From the NCBI GenBank assembly GCA_927362715.1, contig CAKMIX010000009.1, positions 22,360 to 86,359 on the forward strand: 64,000 nucleotides of DNA, written 5' to 3'. This DNA comes from an uncultured Clostridia bacterium. Its GTDB lineage: Bacteria > Bacillota > Clostridia > Oscillospirales > Acutalibacteraceae. Positions 16,643 through 25,180 of this stretch are shown here, piece after piece. Below the pieces are notes generated by a model. It did not search any database. It had not been told where the DNA came from and saw only the letters and a list, made by a program, of their open reading frames with translations. The position numbers and the translations under genes were made by a program. Positions within the stretch are counted from its first letter, which is position 1; every line of letters begins with the position of its first letter.

Positions 16643-17338
16643 TTGGTCGCATTGTACATTCTTCTTGGGATCGTAGCTTTGCTGATTTTGCTGTTGAGCG
16701 TCAAAGTCCGTGTGGATGCGGAATACATAGACAGCTTCCGCGCAAAACTGCGCTGGGCGTTTTTGTCTTTTGATCTGTACCCGACAAAACCTAAAGAGAA
16801 AAAGCCGAAAGAAGAAAAGCCCAAACAGGAAGAACCACCTGCCCCGGAAGAACCCAAGCCTAAAAAGCCAAATCCTTTTAAAACCTTTTATGAAAACCAA
16901 GGATATGAGGGCGTAAAGCAGTTGATCCGCGATACGGCGGACGCGCTCGGTTCCTTGATGAAAAGCATCAAAAAGCATTTGATCTTGGACGAGCTTTTCC
17001 TGTTTGTGATCGTTTCGCATAACCACGATGCTGCGCGCACAGCGATCGAATACGGGGAGGCTTGCCGGGAGATCTTCCCGGCTATGGGTTTCATCTGCTC
17101 GAATCTCAAAGTCAAAAAATATGATGTAGAAGTCGAACCGGATTTTCTGGGAACATTCAGCAGTGCACAATTCTCTTTTTCCGTGTCGATCCGGCCGATT
17201 TTTCTCATTAACGCCGCTCTTGTTTTGGCGGTACGATTGTTGTTCAAAGTGGTTTTGAAGGTGCGTCGCGCAAAGCCTGCACCCAAAGCCTTAGAAAATA
17301 AAGATACTGAAAACATACAAGGTGGTGCAACTGTATGA
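16643..17338 (+). CDS. DUF2953 membrane-anchored protein
   Basis: 231 residues from the TTG at 16643, which has AAGGAGGTG at ideal spacing; a TTG at 16622 lies before that ribosome-binding site and is rejected. One N-terminal helix (about 1-22) is followed by a proline/lysine/glutamate-rich linker (about 54-83) and a DUF2953 C-terminal domain with a second hydrophobic stretch near the end. The family is typical of spore formers, and B. subtilis YtfI is a member encoded next to ytfJ, as here. The stop overlaps ytfJ by ATGA. Function is unknown. Confidence 0.85.
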   Translation: MVALYILLGIVALLILLLSVKVRVDAEYIDSFRAKLRWAFLSFDLYPTKPKEKKPKEEKPKQEEPPAPEEPKPKKPNPFKTFYENQGYEGVKQLIRDTADALGSLMKSIKKHLILDELFLFVIVSHNHDAARTAIEYGEACREIFPAMGFICSNLKVKKYDVEVEPDFLGTFSSAQFSFSVSIRPIFLINAALVLAVRLLFKVVLKVRRAKPAPKALENKDTENIQGGATV

Positions 17339-17784
17339 AAGAACAATCTGCAGCCGGGATCCTCGAAACGACGATCGAGAAGGTCAAGAATCTTGTCAGC
17401 GTCAGCACGATCATCGGCGACCCCATGCAAATCGAAGGCATGACGATCATTCCCGTTTCCAAAGTGACTTACGGCTTTGCATCGGGCGGTTCGGATTTTC
17501 CCTCGAAAAGCAATCAGGAAATTTTCGGCGGCGGCGGCGGCGCGGGCGTGACGATCACGCCGGTCGCGTTCCTTGTCATTTCCGACGGCGAAGTAACGCT
17601 TAAGCATATCACGGCATTTGATAATGCTGCTGAGCGTGTGGTCAACCTCGTCCCCGAAATGTTTGATAAGGTAACTTCCGTAGTCAATAAGGCGAAGAAA
17701 GAAAAAGCCAGAGCTGCGCAGGACGCGGCAGACGATGCTTTAGTTTCCGCTACGATGGAAGAACTCGCAAAGCCTGAGGCGTAA
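17335..17784 (+). CDS. ytfJ: Spore protein GerW/YtfJ family
   Basis: 149 residues, usual length. The conserved core reads GMTIIPVSKVTYGFASGGSDF, then a glycine-rich EIFGGGGGAGVTITPVAFLV. YtfJ/GerW is made in the developing forespore and in B. subtilis is needed for normal L-alanine germination responses. No signal peptide. It is coupled to the DUF2953 gene (a ytfI-ytfJ pair), which supports the assignment. The C-terminal 35 residues are charged and variable. Confidence 0.93.
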   Translation: MKEQSAAGILETTIEKVKNLVSVSTIIGDPMQIEGMTIIPVSKVTYGFASGGSDFPSKSNQEIFGGGGGAGVTITPVAFLVISDGEVTLKHITAFDNAAERVVNLVPEMFDKVTSVVNKAKKEKARAAQDAADDALVSATMEELAKPEA

Positions 17785-17826
17785 CAAAAATAGGACTTGC
17801 CTTGCCTGCATATACTTATTAAGACT

Positions 17827-17871
17827 TTGATTTTCCGCCCGGCACACGTTTGCTGCCGTGCGGAAAATCAA
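17827..17871 (+). promoter_or_regulatory. Long hairpin in the dacB leader
   Basis: TTGATTTTCCGC (17827-17838) pairs perfectly with GCGGAAAATCAA (17860-17871). Inside, CGGCA (17840-17844) pairs with TGCCG (17854-17858) after one mismatch, leaving a nine-base loop. No U-tract follows, so it is not a standard terminator. It ends 20 bases before the preferred TTG start of the carboxypeptidase. Confidence 0.65.
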
Positions 17872-17890
17872 GCTTTGGCAGGTGGTGGAT

Positions 17891-19048
17891 TTGTCTGTAA
17901 AAATTTTTTCCGTTTGCTTGTGCGCTGCGCTGCTGCTTGCGCTTTTCACTGTGAAAAGTGCTGCGGCATCGCCCGGGGATCTGTCCGCACAGGCTTGTGT
18001 TTTAATGGCCGCCGAAACGCGCGAAGTGCTGTATGCGCGAAATGCAGACGAACAGCTTCCCATGGCGAGCACGACTAAGATCATGACGTCGCTTTTAGCG
18101 CTTGAGAGCGGGTACCCGGAGCGCGAGATCGTTGTGACCGATGAAATGGTGCGCGTGGAAGGGACCTCCATCGGTCTGCTTGCGGGCGATACCATTTCCC
18201 TGCGGACGCTTGTGTCCGGCATGCTGCTGGAATCCGGCAATGACGCCGCCAATGTGACGGCGTATGCCGTGGCTGGCGGGATCGAGCCTTTTCTGGAACT
18301 GATGAATGCAAAGGCGCAGGAAATCGGCATGCAGAATACGCACTTTGAAACGGTGTCGGGGCTCGACTCCGAAAACCATTATTCTACAGCTTACGATATG
18401 TCGCTTTTGGCAGCTTGTGCGATTGAAAATCCGCTGTTTCGGCAAATCTGCTCGCTGGAAAGCGAACGTGTATATTACGGGAATCCACCGTATGCGCGTA
18501 CGCTTTCCAACCATAACCGTCTGCTGAAAAGCTACGACGGTGCGTTTGGCATCAAAACAGGCTATACTAAAAAAAGCGGCAGGTGTTTGGTGTCCGCTGC
18601 CGAGCGCGACGGAGTTACGCTTATTGCCGTGACGCTCAATGCGCCAAACGACTGGGCGGATCACCGAAAACTTTTAGATTACGGTTTTTCAGTTGCAGAA
18701 GCACGGGATTGTACCGATCTGACCGCACAACTGCCGAATGTTCCCGTAGTAGGCGGGGACGCATCGACGGTGCGCGCCGTGCTTGCCGAAACACCTTTCA
18801 TAGATGTAGCGCAAAGTACACCGCAGATCACGGCGCAGGTATTTGTACAGCCGTTTCTGTATGCCCCGCTCAAAGCGGGTGACTGTATCGGGTCTGTGCA
18901 ATACACTTTGGACGGAAAAACGATTTTGGAAATACCGCTTGTTGCTGAAAGCGATGTCTCCTGTACGACGGCAGAGCAAGAAGCGTCTCAGGAAACGGAT
19001 AAGCCTTCTCTTTGGGAGCGGATCAAAAGCATATTCGGACGGGAGTAA
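17891..19048 (+). CDS. dacB: Serine-type D-Ala-D-Ala carboxypeptidase (S11, PBP5-like)
   Basis: 385 residues from the TTG at 17891, which follows AGGTGG and directly gives a signal peptide (hydrophobic core SVCLCAALLLALF, cleavage near SAAA). A GTG at 17858 lies inside a hairpin and is less likely. All penicillin-binding motifs are present: STTK with nucleophile near residue 60, SGN near 115 (LESGNDAAN) and KTG near 222 (GIKTGYTKKSG). A PBP5-type C-terminal beta domain follows. The enzyme trims pentapeptides in peptidoglycan; its place between ytfJ and rluB matches the B. subtilis dacB region, suggesting spore cortex work, though spmA/spmB are missing. The symbol is by position and is tentative. 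Confidence 0.88.
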   Translation: MSVKIFSVCLCAALLLALFTVKSAAASPGDLSAQACVLMAAETREVLYARNADEQLPMASTTKIMTSLLALESGYPEREIVVTDEMVRVEGTSIGLLAGDTISLRTLVSGMLLESGNDAANVTAYAVAGGIEPFLELMNAKAQEIGMQNTHFETVSGLDSENHYSTAYDMSLLAACAIENPLFRQICSLESERVYYGNPPYARTLSNHNRLLKSYDGAFGIKTGYTKKSGRCLVSAAERDGVTLIAVTLNAPNDWADHRKLLDYGFSVAEARDCTDLTAQLPNVPVVGGDASTVRAVLAETPFIDVAQSTPQITAQVFVQPFLYAPLKAGDCIGSVQYTLDGKTILEIPLVAESDVSCTTAEQEASQETDKPSLWERIKSIFGRE

Positions 19049-19049
19049 T

Positions 19050-19799
19050 ATGGCGGACGAAAAAATCAGACTGCAAAAATTCATGGCGGACTGCGGTGTT
19101 GCATCCCGCAGAAAATGTGAGGATTTGATCGCTTCGGGTGCAGTGCGTGTCAACGGTCGAAAAGCTTGTGTGGGGGATAAGGTCTGTCCCGATGACACCG
19201 TTACGGTACACGGCAAGCCGATCCGAACGCAAGGGCAAAATGCGTACTATATGCTCCACAAGCCGCGCGGTTATATCACGACCATGCACGATGAAAAGGG
19301 CAGAAAATGCGTTGCCCAGCTGGTCGGCGACATTCCTGAGCGTGTATACCCCGTCGGCAGGCTTGACCGCGAGTCCGAAGGGCTTTTGCTTATGACAAAC
19401 GATGGGAATTTTGCCAATCTGCTTGCCCACCCATCGTCGCACGTTCCAAAGACCTATCGTGTGACCGTGCGTTCCGCTGTGTCGGATGATCAAATTACAG
19501 CTCTTTCTGCCGGCGTTTTGATCGACGGCAAGCGGACGCTGCCCGCCGATGTGCGCATACTCGATGCAAACAGCACCGGCGCCGTGTTGGAAATTGTGAT
19601 ACACGAGGGCAGAAACCGGCAAATTCGAAAGATGTGTGAGGCGGTAGGTCTTGAGGTGGCGCGGCTCAAGCGCACAAAGGTTGGTTCTGTGAAGCTTGGA
19701 ATGCTCAAAGTCGGTTCATGGCGGCGTTTGACCGAAGCAGAGGTCCGTGCGTTGACGAATGCCGCAGAAAAAAGGAGAAAGCACCATGCTGTATTGTAA
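19050..19799 (+). CDS. rluB: 23S rRNA pseudouridine synthase, RluB family
   Basis: 249 residues from the ATG at 19050, one base after the upstream stop, with GGGAG before it. It has an S4 domain (IRLQKFMADCGVASRRKCED) and a catalytic domain with YPVGRLDRESEGLLLMTNDG (nucleophile Asp) and HEGRNRQIRKMCEAVGLEV. RluB modifies U2605 (E. coli numbering) near the peptidyl-transferase centre of 23S rRNA. It is longer in its S4-linked region and more RluB-like than the RsuA homologue at 4598. Confidence 0.93.
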   Translation: MADEKIRLQKFMADCGVASRRKCEDLIASGAVRVNGRKACVGDKVCPDDTVTVHGKPIRTQGQNAYYMLHKPRGYITTMHDEKGRKCVAQLVGDIPERVYPVGRLDRESEGLLLMTNDGNFANLLAHPSSHVPKTYRVTVRSAVSDDQITALSAGVLIDGKRTLPADVRILDANSTGAVLEIVIHEGRNRQIRKMCEAVGLEVARLKRTKVGSVKLGMLKVGSWRRLTEAEVRALTNAAEKRRKHHAVL

Positions 19800-20175
19800 A
19801 CCGTATACGGATCTTTCGGAGATCCGCATGCTGTTCCCCTCGGAAAGCTTGGATGCTAATGGCATCTATGGGGCGTATACCGCATTGGAGGGCGACCTGC
19901 CGCTCGGGAAAAGTCTTGTGCGCGTTGAGGGGAATAGCTGTCGCATTCTTCGGGTCGAGACGCAGTCTTCCGACGCGCTGCTTTGCGAACTGCTTGTGCG
20001 CGCATCGCTGCATTTTGCTGCGAATCGTGGCGCTTTTTCGGCGCGTTGCGCACTGCCTGCATATCAGGACACCCTGCTTACGCTCGGCTTTTCGGAGCGT
20101 GACGGCGATTTTCTCGGCGAGATCCCGACGCTTTTGCAGGGCAGCTGTGCACGTTGCCATCCGCAGAATGGTTGA
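19786..20175 (+). CDS. Small protein of unknown function, faintly GNAT-like
   Basis: 129 residues. The ATG at 19786 is preceded by AAAAGGAG and overlaps the end of rluB by 14 bases, so it is translated from the same message. No membrane segment or signal. The order of elements (a strand with GKSLVRVEGNSCRILRVET, a helix ALLCELLVRASLHFAANRG, a strand, then DTLLTLGFSERDG) resembles the last part of a GNAT acetyltransferase, but the acetyl-CoA-binding loop is not recognisable. I would not assign an activity. Confidence 0.65.
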   Translation: MLYCKPYTDLSEIRMLFPSESLDANGIYGAYTALEGDLPLGKSLVRVEGNSCRILRVETQSSDALLCELLVRASLHFAANRGAFSARCALPAYQDTLLTLGFSERDGDFLGEIPTLLQGSCARCHPQNG

Positions 20176-20200
20176 CAGTTAAAGAAAAGCGGTGTACAAT
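20172..20200 (+). promoter_or_regulatory. Consensus SigA promoter for the yicC-remA-gmk cluster
   Basis: TTGACA (20172-20177), 17-base spacer, TACAAT (20195-20200). It lies between the small unknown gene and yicC and is the best candidate for the head of the long run of co-directional genes that follows. Confidence 0.82.
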
Positions 20201-20229
20201 AAACCGATATTGCAAAAAGGTGAAGTCTT

Positions 20230-21108
20230 ATGATCAAAAGTATGACCGGTTTTGGCAGGGCGCAGTCGACGGTGGACGGCATGACCGTTACCGTCGAACT
20301 CAAAAGCGTCAACCACCGTTATTTTGAATTCAGCGCCCGTGTACCGCGCAATTACGGGTTTTTGGAGGAAAAGCTCAAGAGCTTTGTAAACGCTACGGTT
20401 GCGCGCGGCAAAACGGAATGTTACGTCAGTATTGAAAACCCGGAAAACGATGAGGTCGAGGTCACCGTCAACACGGCGCTTGCACGCGGCTATGCTGCTG
20501 CGATCCGGTCTCTTTCGGATTTGGTCGGCACAAATGAACAACCGACCGCCGCACAGTTGTCGCGTTTCCCCGATGTGCTGACCGTACATAAGGCGGAGCC
20601 GGATGAAGAACGTGTTTGGAACGCCGTGCAGCAGACTGCACAGCTTGCGCTTGAGCAGTTTATTGCCATGCGGCAAACCGAAGGCGAAAAACTGCGCGCG
20701 GATATCCTTTCGCACGCTGACCGAATCGCGCAGCTTGTCGCCTTTGTGGAATCCCGTTCACCGCAGACGGTGCGTGAATATAACGAGAAGCTGCATCGGC
20801 GTATGGCGGAATTGCTTGGGGACGCAAACGTGGACGAGCAGCGGCTGCTTACAGAAGCGGCGATTTTTGCCGATAAGGTCGCGGTGGATGAGGAGACGGT
20901 TCGTCTGCACAGCCACCTGTCCCAGCTGCATGACTTTCTGGGTGCAGACGAGCCCATTGGTCGAAAGCTCGACTTCCTTGTGCAGGAGATCAACCGTGAG
21001 TCGAACACGATCGGCTCCAAGGCACAGGATGTTGAGATCGCAAAAGCTGTGATCGATATTAAAGCAGAAGTGGAAAAGATCCGCGAACAAGTGCAGAACA
21101 TCGAGTGA
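20230..21108 (+). CDS. yicC: YicC/YloC family endoribonuclease
   Basis: 292 residues. It has the YicC N-terminal signature MIKSMTGFGRAQ, then VELKSVNHRYFEFSARVPR, and the DUF1732-type C-terminus FLVQEINRESNTIGSKAQD followed by VIDIKAEVEKIREQVQNIE. E. coli YicC is an endoribonuclease acting on some small RNAs, and the B. subtilis orthologue YloC precedes remA as here. A consensus promoter lies 30 bases upstream. Confidence 0.93.
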   Translation: MIKSMTGFGRAQSTVDGMTVTVELKSVNHRYFEFSARVPRNYGFLEEKLKSFVNATVARGKTECYVSIENPENDEVEVTVNTALARGYAAAIRSLSDLVGTNEQPTAAQLSRFPDVLTVHKAEPDEERVWNAVQQTAQLALEQFIAMRQTEGEKLRADILSHADRIAQLVAFVESRSPQTVREYNEKLHRRMAELLGDANVDEQRLLTEAAIFADKVAVDEETVRLHSHLSQLHDFLGADEPIGRKLDFLVQEINRESNTIGSKAQDVEIAKAVIDIKAEVEKIREQVQNIE

Positions 21109-21155
21109 TAGATTTTTAGGGCAAAGCGGACCGGAAAGGCGCGAAAGACGAAGGT

Positions 21156-21425
21156 ATGAGACTGATCAACATCGGATTTGGCAACGCGGTCAATGCAGAC
21201 CGTGTTTTGGCGGTGGTTTCGCCGGATTCCGCCCCCGTAAAACGCATGGTGCAGGAAGCGCGTGAGCGGCATTTGCTGATCGATGCCACACAAGGGCGCC
21301 GTACCCGCGCAGTGCTCGTTACGGACAGCGATCATGTGATCCTGACCTATTTGCAGACGGAAACGATCTTGAGCCGTTTCAATTCTGAAGTCAGTGAGCA
21401 GGAGGCGGCAAATGAGCAGCGGTAA
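21156..21425 (+). CDS. remA: RemA-like extracellular matrix regulator (DUF370)
   Basis: 89 residues. It matches Rem[26 protein letters not shown], and [21 protein letters not shown]. In B. subtilis RemA is a DNA-binding activator of biofilm-matrix and osmoprotection genes that forms ring-like oligomers. Its position between yicC and gmk is strongly conserved across Firmicutes. The 3' end overlaps gmk by 14 bases, and the gmk ribosome-binding site is inside it. Confidence 0.94.
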   Translation: MRLINIGFGNAVNADRVLAVVSPDSAPVKRMVQEARERHLLIDATQGRRTRAVLVTDSDHVILTYLQTETILSRFNSEVSEQEAANEQR

Positions 21426-21975
21426 GTTGGTGTTGTTTTCGGGGCCGTCGGGCGTGGGGAAGGACACGCTGTTGGAGGTGCTTACCAAAAAGCGCCCCGC
21501 TTTGCAGCGGTCGATCTCCCTAACTACGCGGCAGCGCCGCAACGGGGAGAAGGACGGCGTGGATTACTTTTTTGTAACGCCGGAACATTTTCAGGAATTG
21601 CTTTCCGCAGGGGATATATTGGAATTTGCTCAATACGGCAAAAATCTTTACGGTACGCCGAAAAAACCTGTGGACGAGTGGCTGCGCGAAGGAAAAACGG
21701 TGATTCTGAAAATTGAGGTGCAGGGCGCGGAAAAGATCAAGCACATCTATCCGCAGGCGCTTTCCGTGTTTATTTTGCCGCCGTCTATGGAGGTGCTCGA
21801 GCGCAGGCTTCGCGACCGCGGCACAGAGGATGAGGAGGACCTTGCGCGCCGTATGCGCATCGCCTGTGATGAGATCCGTAAAAGCGAAAACTATGATTAT
21901 CGCATTGTAAACGACAGCCTGGAACGCGCTGCCGACGAATTTTTGACCATCTTGGATACAACTGCAATACAATAA
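21412..21975 (+). CDS. gmk: Guanylate kinase
   Basis: 187 residues from the ATG at 21412, six bases after GGAGG at 21401-21405; an in-frame upstream start at 21394 precedes that site. Gmk phosphorylates GMP to GDP. The P-loop is [14 protein letters not shown], the GMP-binding region [22 protein letters not shown], and the lid [32 protein letters not shown] is the conserved end. All catalytic elements are intact. Confidence 0.96.
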   Translation: MSSGKLVLFSGPSGVGKDTLLEVLTKKRPALQRSISLTTRQRRNGEKDGVDYFFVTPEHFQELLSAGDILEFAQYGKNLYGTPKKPVDEWLREGKTVILKIEVQGAEKIKHIYPQALSVFILPPSMEVLERRLRDRGTEDEEDLARRMRIACDEIRKSENYDYRIVNDSLERAADEFLTILDTTAIQ

Positions 21976-21989
21976 AGTGAGGGACAGTT

Positions 21990-22199
21990 ATGTTTAACCC
22001 GGATTTGAAGAATGTTTTAAAAGACCATGTCAGCCGCTATTCGCTTGTGACTGCAACGGCAAAGCTCGCGCGCGAGATCTCCGATCAAGCACTAGAAGAC
22101 GGCGAGATCATGACTGAAAAGCCCGTCAGCCTTGCGCTTGACGAGCTGGTGGAGGGCAAGTATGTGATCGTCGAGCCCGAGGAGATCCGCGATATCTGA
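21990..22199 (+). CDS. rpoZ: RNA polymerase omega subunit
   Basis: 69 residues. The omega subunit assists assembly of RNA polymerase by clamping the beta-prime subunit. SRYSLVTATAKLAREISD matches the conserved N-terminal helix (YxLVxAxAKRAR-type), and EKPVSLALDELVEGKYVI matches the common Firmicute C-terminal part. It follows gmk by 14 bases as in most Firmicutes. coaBC, which normally follows rpoZ, is absent and priA comes next. Confidence 0.93.
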   Translation: MFNPDLKNVLKDHVSRYSLVTATAKLAREISDQALEDGEIMTEKPVSLALDELVEGKYVIVEPEEIRDI

Positions 22200-22215
22200 A
22201 CGTGAGGTGAATCGA

Positions 22216-24678
22216 GTGACGGAGGTAATTGCGAAAGTGGCTGTGGAAAACGCCGCTTACAGCTTTGACGACGCATTCGATTACGCGATTCGCGAGGAGC
22301 ACCTCGCGCAGGTGCAGCCGGGCGTGCGGGTAGTCGTGCCGTTCGGCAAGGGCAGCCGTAAACGACAGGGCTTGGTGTTTGCCCTGCGCGAAAACAAGCA
22401 TCCTGAAAAAAAACTGAAAGCGATCGCCGAGGTTTTAGATCAAACGCCGCTTTTGAATGCGGAACTTTTACGATTGGCCGTATTCCTGAAGGAGCATACT
22501 TTTTGTACGCTGTTTGAAGCTGCAAAAGCCATGCTTCCGTCGGGAATAGGGCTTCGTTTTGTTTTGTCGTATCTTGCGAATCCGGATATTATTGTGGAGA
22601 AAGCGACATCTGTGATGTCGGAATCCGAACGAACGGTTTTTGACTATTTGTGCGAAAAAGAGATTTTTGTGCGCCGCGAAAAGCTGCTTGAGGATCTTGG
22701 GCTGCCGCAGGACTCAAGTATCTTTGAAGAAATGGTTTCCAAAGGCTTTTTACTCCGCAATACGGATGCGCACCGCCGCATCGGCGATGCAACTGTAAAA
22801 ATGGCGCGCCTGACCGAAGCGTATTTGCAGCAGGAGCTGTCCGTCAAGCTGACCAAAAAGCAAAAGGACGTAGTCGCGCTGTTGGAAAATGTCGGTTCGG
22901 CTTCGGTCAAGGAAATCTGTTATTTTACAGGTGTAACACCCGCTGTTGCTTCCACGCTCGCGGGAAAAGGCGTCGTGGAGCTGTTTCAAAATGAGGTGTT
23001 TCGCCGTCCGCAGTTTCAGCGCACTTCCTCGATTGTGCAGCCTATTCACCTGACGGAAGAACAGCTTGCCGTGTATGACGGGTTATACGGGCAGATGATA
23101 GAACGGGATCCCGGAACGGCGCTGCTGTACGGTGTCACAGGCTCCGGCAAAACGCAGATCTATATGAAGCTGCTGGACGATTGTATCGCAAGCGGGCGCA
23201 CCGCTGTCGTCATGGTGCCGGAAATATCCCTCACACCACAAATGCTCACTTTGTTTTATGAGCGCTACGGCAGTACGGTCGCCGTATTTCACAGCGCGCT
23301 TTCCATGGGAGAGCGGCTGGACGAGTGGAAACGTGTGAAACAGGGCGATGCAAAAATCGCGCTTGGCACGCGATCCGCAGTTTTTGCGCCGCTGGAAAAT
23401 ATCGGGCTTTTGATTTTAGACGAAGAACAGGAGCACACTTATAAATCCGAAATGACACCGCGCTACCATGCGCGTGACGTGGCACGCCGCCGCGCTTTGG
23501 AACATCATGCGCTATTGCTGCTTGCCTCCGCCACACCGTCCTTGGAAAGCTATGCACGCGCAAAAAACGGCATGTATACACTTTATGAACTGCAAAACCG
23601 TTATGGCGGTGCGGTCCTCCCCGAGGTACATACCGTTCCCATGCCGATGCATCACGGTGATGCATCACAGATAAGCGGTGAACTGCTTGAAGAACTGCAT
23701 GCCACGCTTGACGCAGGGCAACAGGCCATCCTGCTTTTGAATCGCCGTGGTTTTAACACCTTTGCGGCTTGCACCGCCTGCGGAAAGGTGATGACCTGCC
23801 CGAATTGCAGCATTTCGCTGACCTACCATATGCGCAACCACCGCCTGATGTGCCACTACTGCGGCTATTCCGAGCCGTTTACGGAAACCTGTCGCTTCTG
23901 TGGTGAAAAGCAGGTGGCATATTCCGGCTACGGTACGCAGCGGCTGGAGGACGAGCTAACATCTGCGCTGCCGTCTGCGCGAATTTTACGGCTTGACACG
24001 GATGCAACGGCTTCCAGATATTCTTTTGAAAATGCACTAAAAAAGTTCACAAATTACGAGTATGATATTATGGTCGGTACGCAAATGGTGGCAAAAGGGT
24101 TGGATTTCCCGAATGTCACGCTGGTGGGCGTTGTCTCTGTTGACCAGATGCTGTATAACGACGACTATAAAAGCGCTGAACGCACATTTGACTTGTTGAC
24201 ACAGGTTGTCGGGCGCGCCGGACGCGGTGAAAAACGAGGCCGTGCCGTGATCCAAACGGCATTTCCCGATAATGAGATCATTCGCCTTGCGCAAAAACAG
24301 GATTTTCCCGCTTTTTTTGAATTGGAAATGCAGATCCGGCGTTCTATGATCTATCCGCCGTTTTGCGATCTTTGTGCGATCGGATTTACGGGGCAGGAAG
24401 AAGCACGCGTAAAGTCGGCAGCGCAAGTATTTTTAGAGCATTTGAAAGCGCTGCACCGTGAACAGTATGCCGATATGCAGCTGATCGCGCTCGGACCTAT
24501 TGCGCCGCGCATAGCCCGTGCCGCGGGGAAATATCGTTTCCGCGTACTGCTTAAGGGCAGAAATGATCGCCGGTTCCGTGCGTTCATCGCAGCACTTTTG
24601 AAAGATTTTGCAAAACAGTCCGCGTTCTCCAAAGCGGTTTCGGTGACTGCGGACATCAACCCTGAAAACATATATTGA
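22216..24678 (+). CDS. priA: Primosomal replication restart helicase
   Basis: 820 residues from the GTG at 22216, which has GTGAGGTG upstream; a GTG at 22207 overlaps that site. PriA reloads the replisome at stalled forks. Order of domains: 3'-DNA-binding domain (VVVPFGKGSRKRQGLVF), winged helix, helicase with Walker A YGVTGSGKTQIY and box II LLILDEEQEHTYKSE (DEEQ, the PriA form), an eight-cysteine zinc module (CTACGKVMTCPNCS, CHYCGYSEPFTETCRFCG), then GTQMVAKGLDFPNVTLVGV and QVVGRAGRGEKRG. Complete length. Confidence 0.96.
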   Translation: MTEVIAKVAVENAAYSFDDAFDYAIREEHLAQVQPGVRVVVPFGKGSRKRQGLVFALRENKHPEKKLKAIAEVLDQTPLLNAELLRLAVFLKEHTFCTLFEAAKAMLPSGIGLRFVLSYLANPDIIVEKATSVMSESERTVFDYLCEKEIFVRREKLLEDLGLPQDSSIFEEMVSKGFLLRNTDAHRRIGDATVKMARLTEAYLQQELSVKLTKKQKDVVALLENVGSASVKEICYFTGVTPAVASTLAGKGVVELFQNEVFRRPQFQRTSSIVQPIHLTEEQLAVYDGLYGQMIERDPGTALLYGVTGSGKTQIYMKLLDDCIASGRTAVVMVPEISLTPQMLTLFYERYGSTVAVFHSALSMGERLDEWKRVKQGDAKIALGTRSAVFAPLENIGLLILDEEQEHTYKSEMTPRYHARDVARRRALEHHALLLLASATPSLESYARAKNGMYTLYELQNRYGGAVLPEVHTVPMPMHHGDASQISGELLEELHATLDAGQQAILLLNRRGFNTFAACTACGKVMTCPNCSISLTYHMRNHRLMCHYCGYSEPFTETCRFCGEKQVAYSGYGTQRLEDELTSALPSARILRLDTDATASRYSFENALKKFTNYEYDIMVGTQMVAKGLDFPNVTLVGVVSVDQMLYNDDYKSAERTFDLLTQVVGRAGRGEKRGRAVIQTAFPDNEIIRLAQKQDFPAFFELEMQIRRSMIYPPFCDLCAIGFTGQEEARVKSAAQVFLEHLKALHREQYADMQLIALGPIAPRIARAAGKYRFRVLLKGRNDRRFRAFIAALLKDFAKQSAFSKAVSVTADINPENIY

Positions 24679-24687
24679 GGTGAGACT

Positions 24688-25176
24688 ATGGCAATCCGAA
24701 ATATTCGGGTCAAGGGAGACCCGATCTTGAAACTGAAAAGCCGCCATGTAGAACGTTTTGACGGAAGACTCTGTACCTTGCTTGACGATATGCGGGAAAC
24801 GATGTACCGCGCCGACGGCTGCGGTCTTGCCGCCGTGCAGGTCGGCGTTCTTAAGCGTGTGGTCGTTATCGATGTCGGCGACGGCCCCATAGAGTTAATC
24901 AACCCTGAGATCGTGGAAACGCGCGGCGAGCAGATGGAAGCCGAAGGCTGTCTTTCACTGCCCGGCGAGAGCGGTATCACGCTCCGTCCGCAGTATGTGC
25001 GTGTGCGCGCACAGAATCGTGCGGGAGATGTGTGTGAATTCGAAGGGGAGGATCTTTTGGCAAGAGCGTTTTGCCACGAGATCGACCATTTAGACGGGAT
25101 CCTTTACACCCGGCGTCTTGCGCCGAAAGATGCGCTCGACCGCATTCGGCAGCAACATTCCGAAACGGAGGGATAA
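24688..25176 (+). CDS. def: Peptide deformylase
   Basis: 162 residues. It removes the formyl group from nascent N-terminal methionine. The three motifs are present: GCGLAAVQVG (motif 1), EGCLSLPG with the metal-binding cysteine (motif 2) and FCHEIDHLDG with metal-binding histidines at 130 and 134 (motif 3). It is followed after four bases by fmt, the enzyme that adds the formyl group, the usual functional pair. Confidence 0.97.
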   Translation: MAIRNIRVKGDPILKLKSRHVERFDGRLCTLLDDMRETMYRADGCGLAAVQVGVLKRVVVIDVGDGPIELINPEIVETRGEQMEAEGCLSLPGESGITLRPQYVRVRAQNRAGDVCEFEGEDLLARAFCHEIDHLDGILYTRRLAPKDALDRIRQQHSETEG

Positions 25177-25180
25177 AGCC

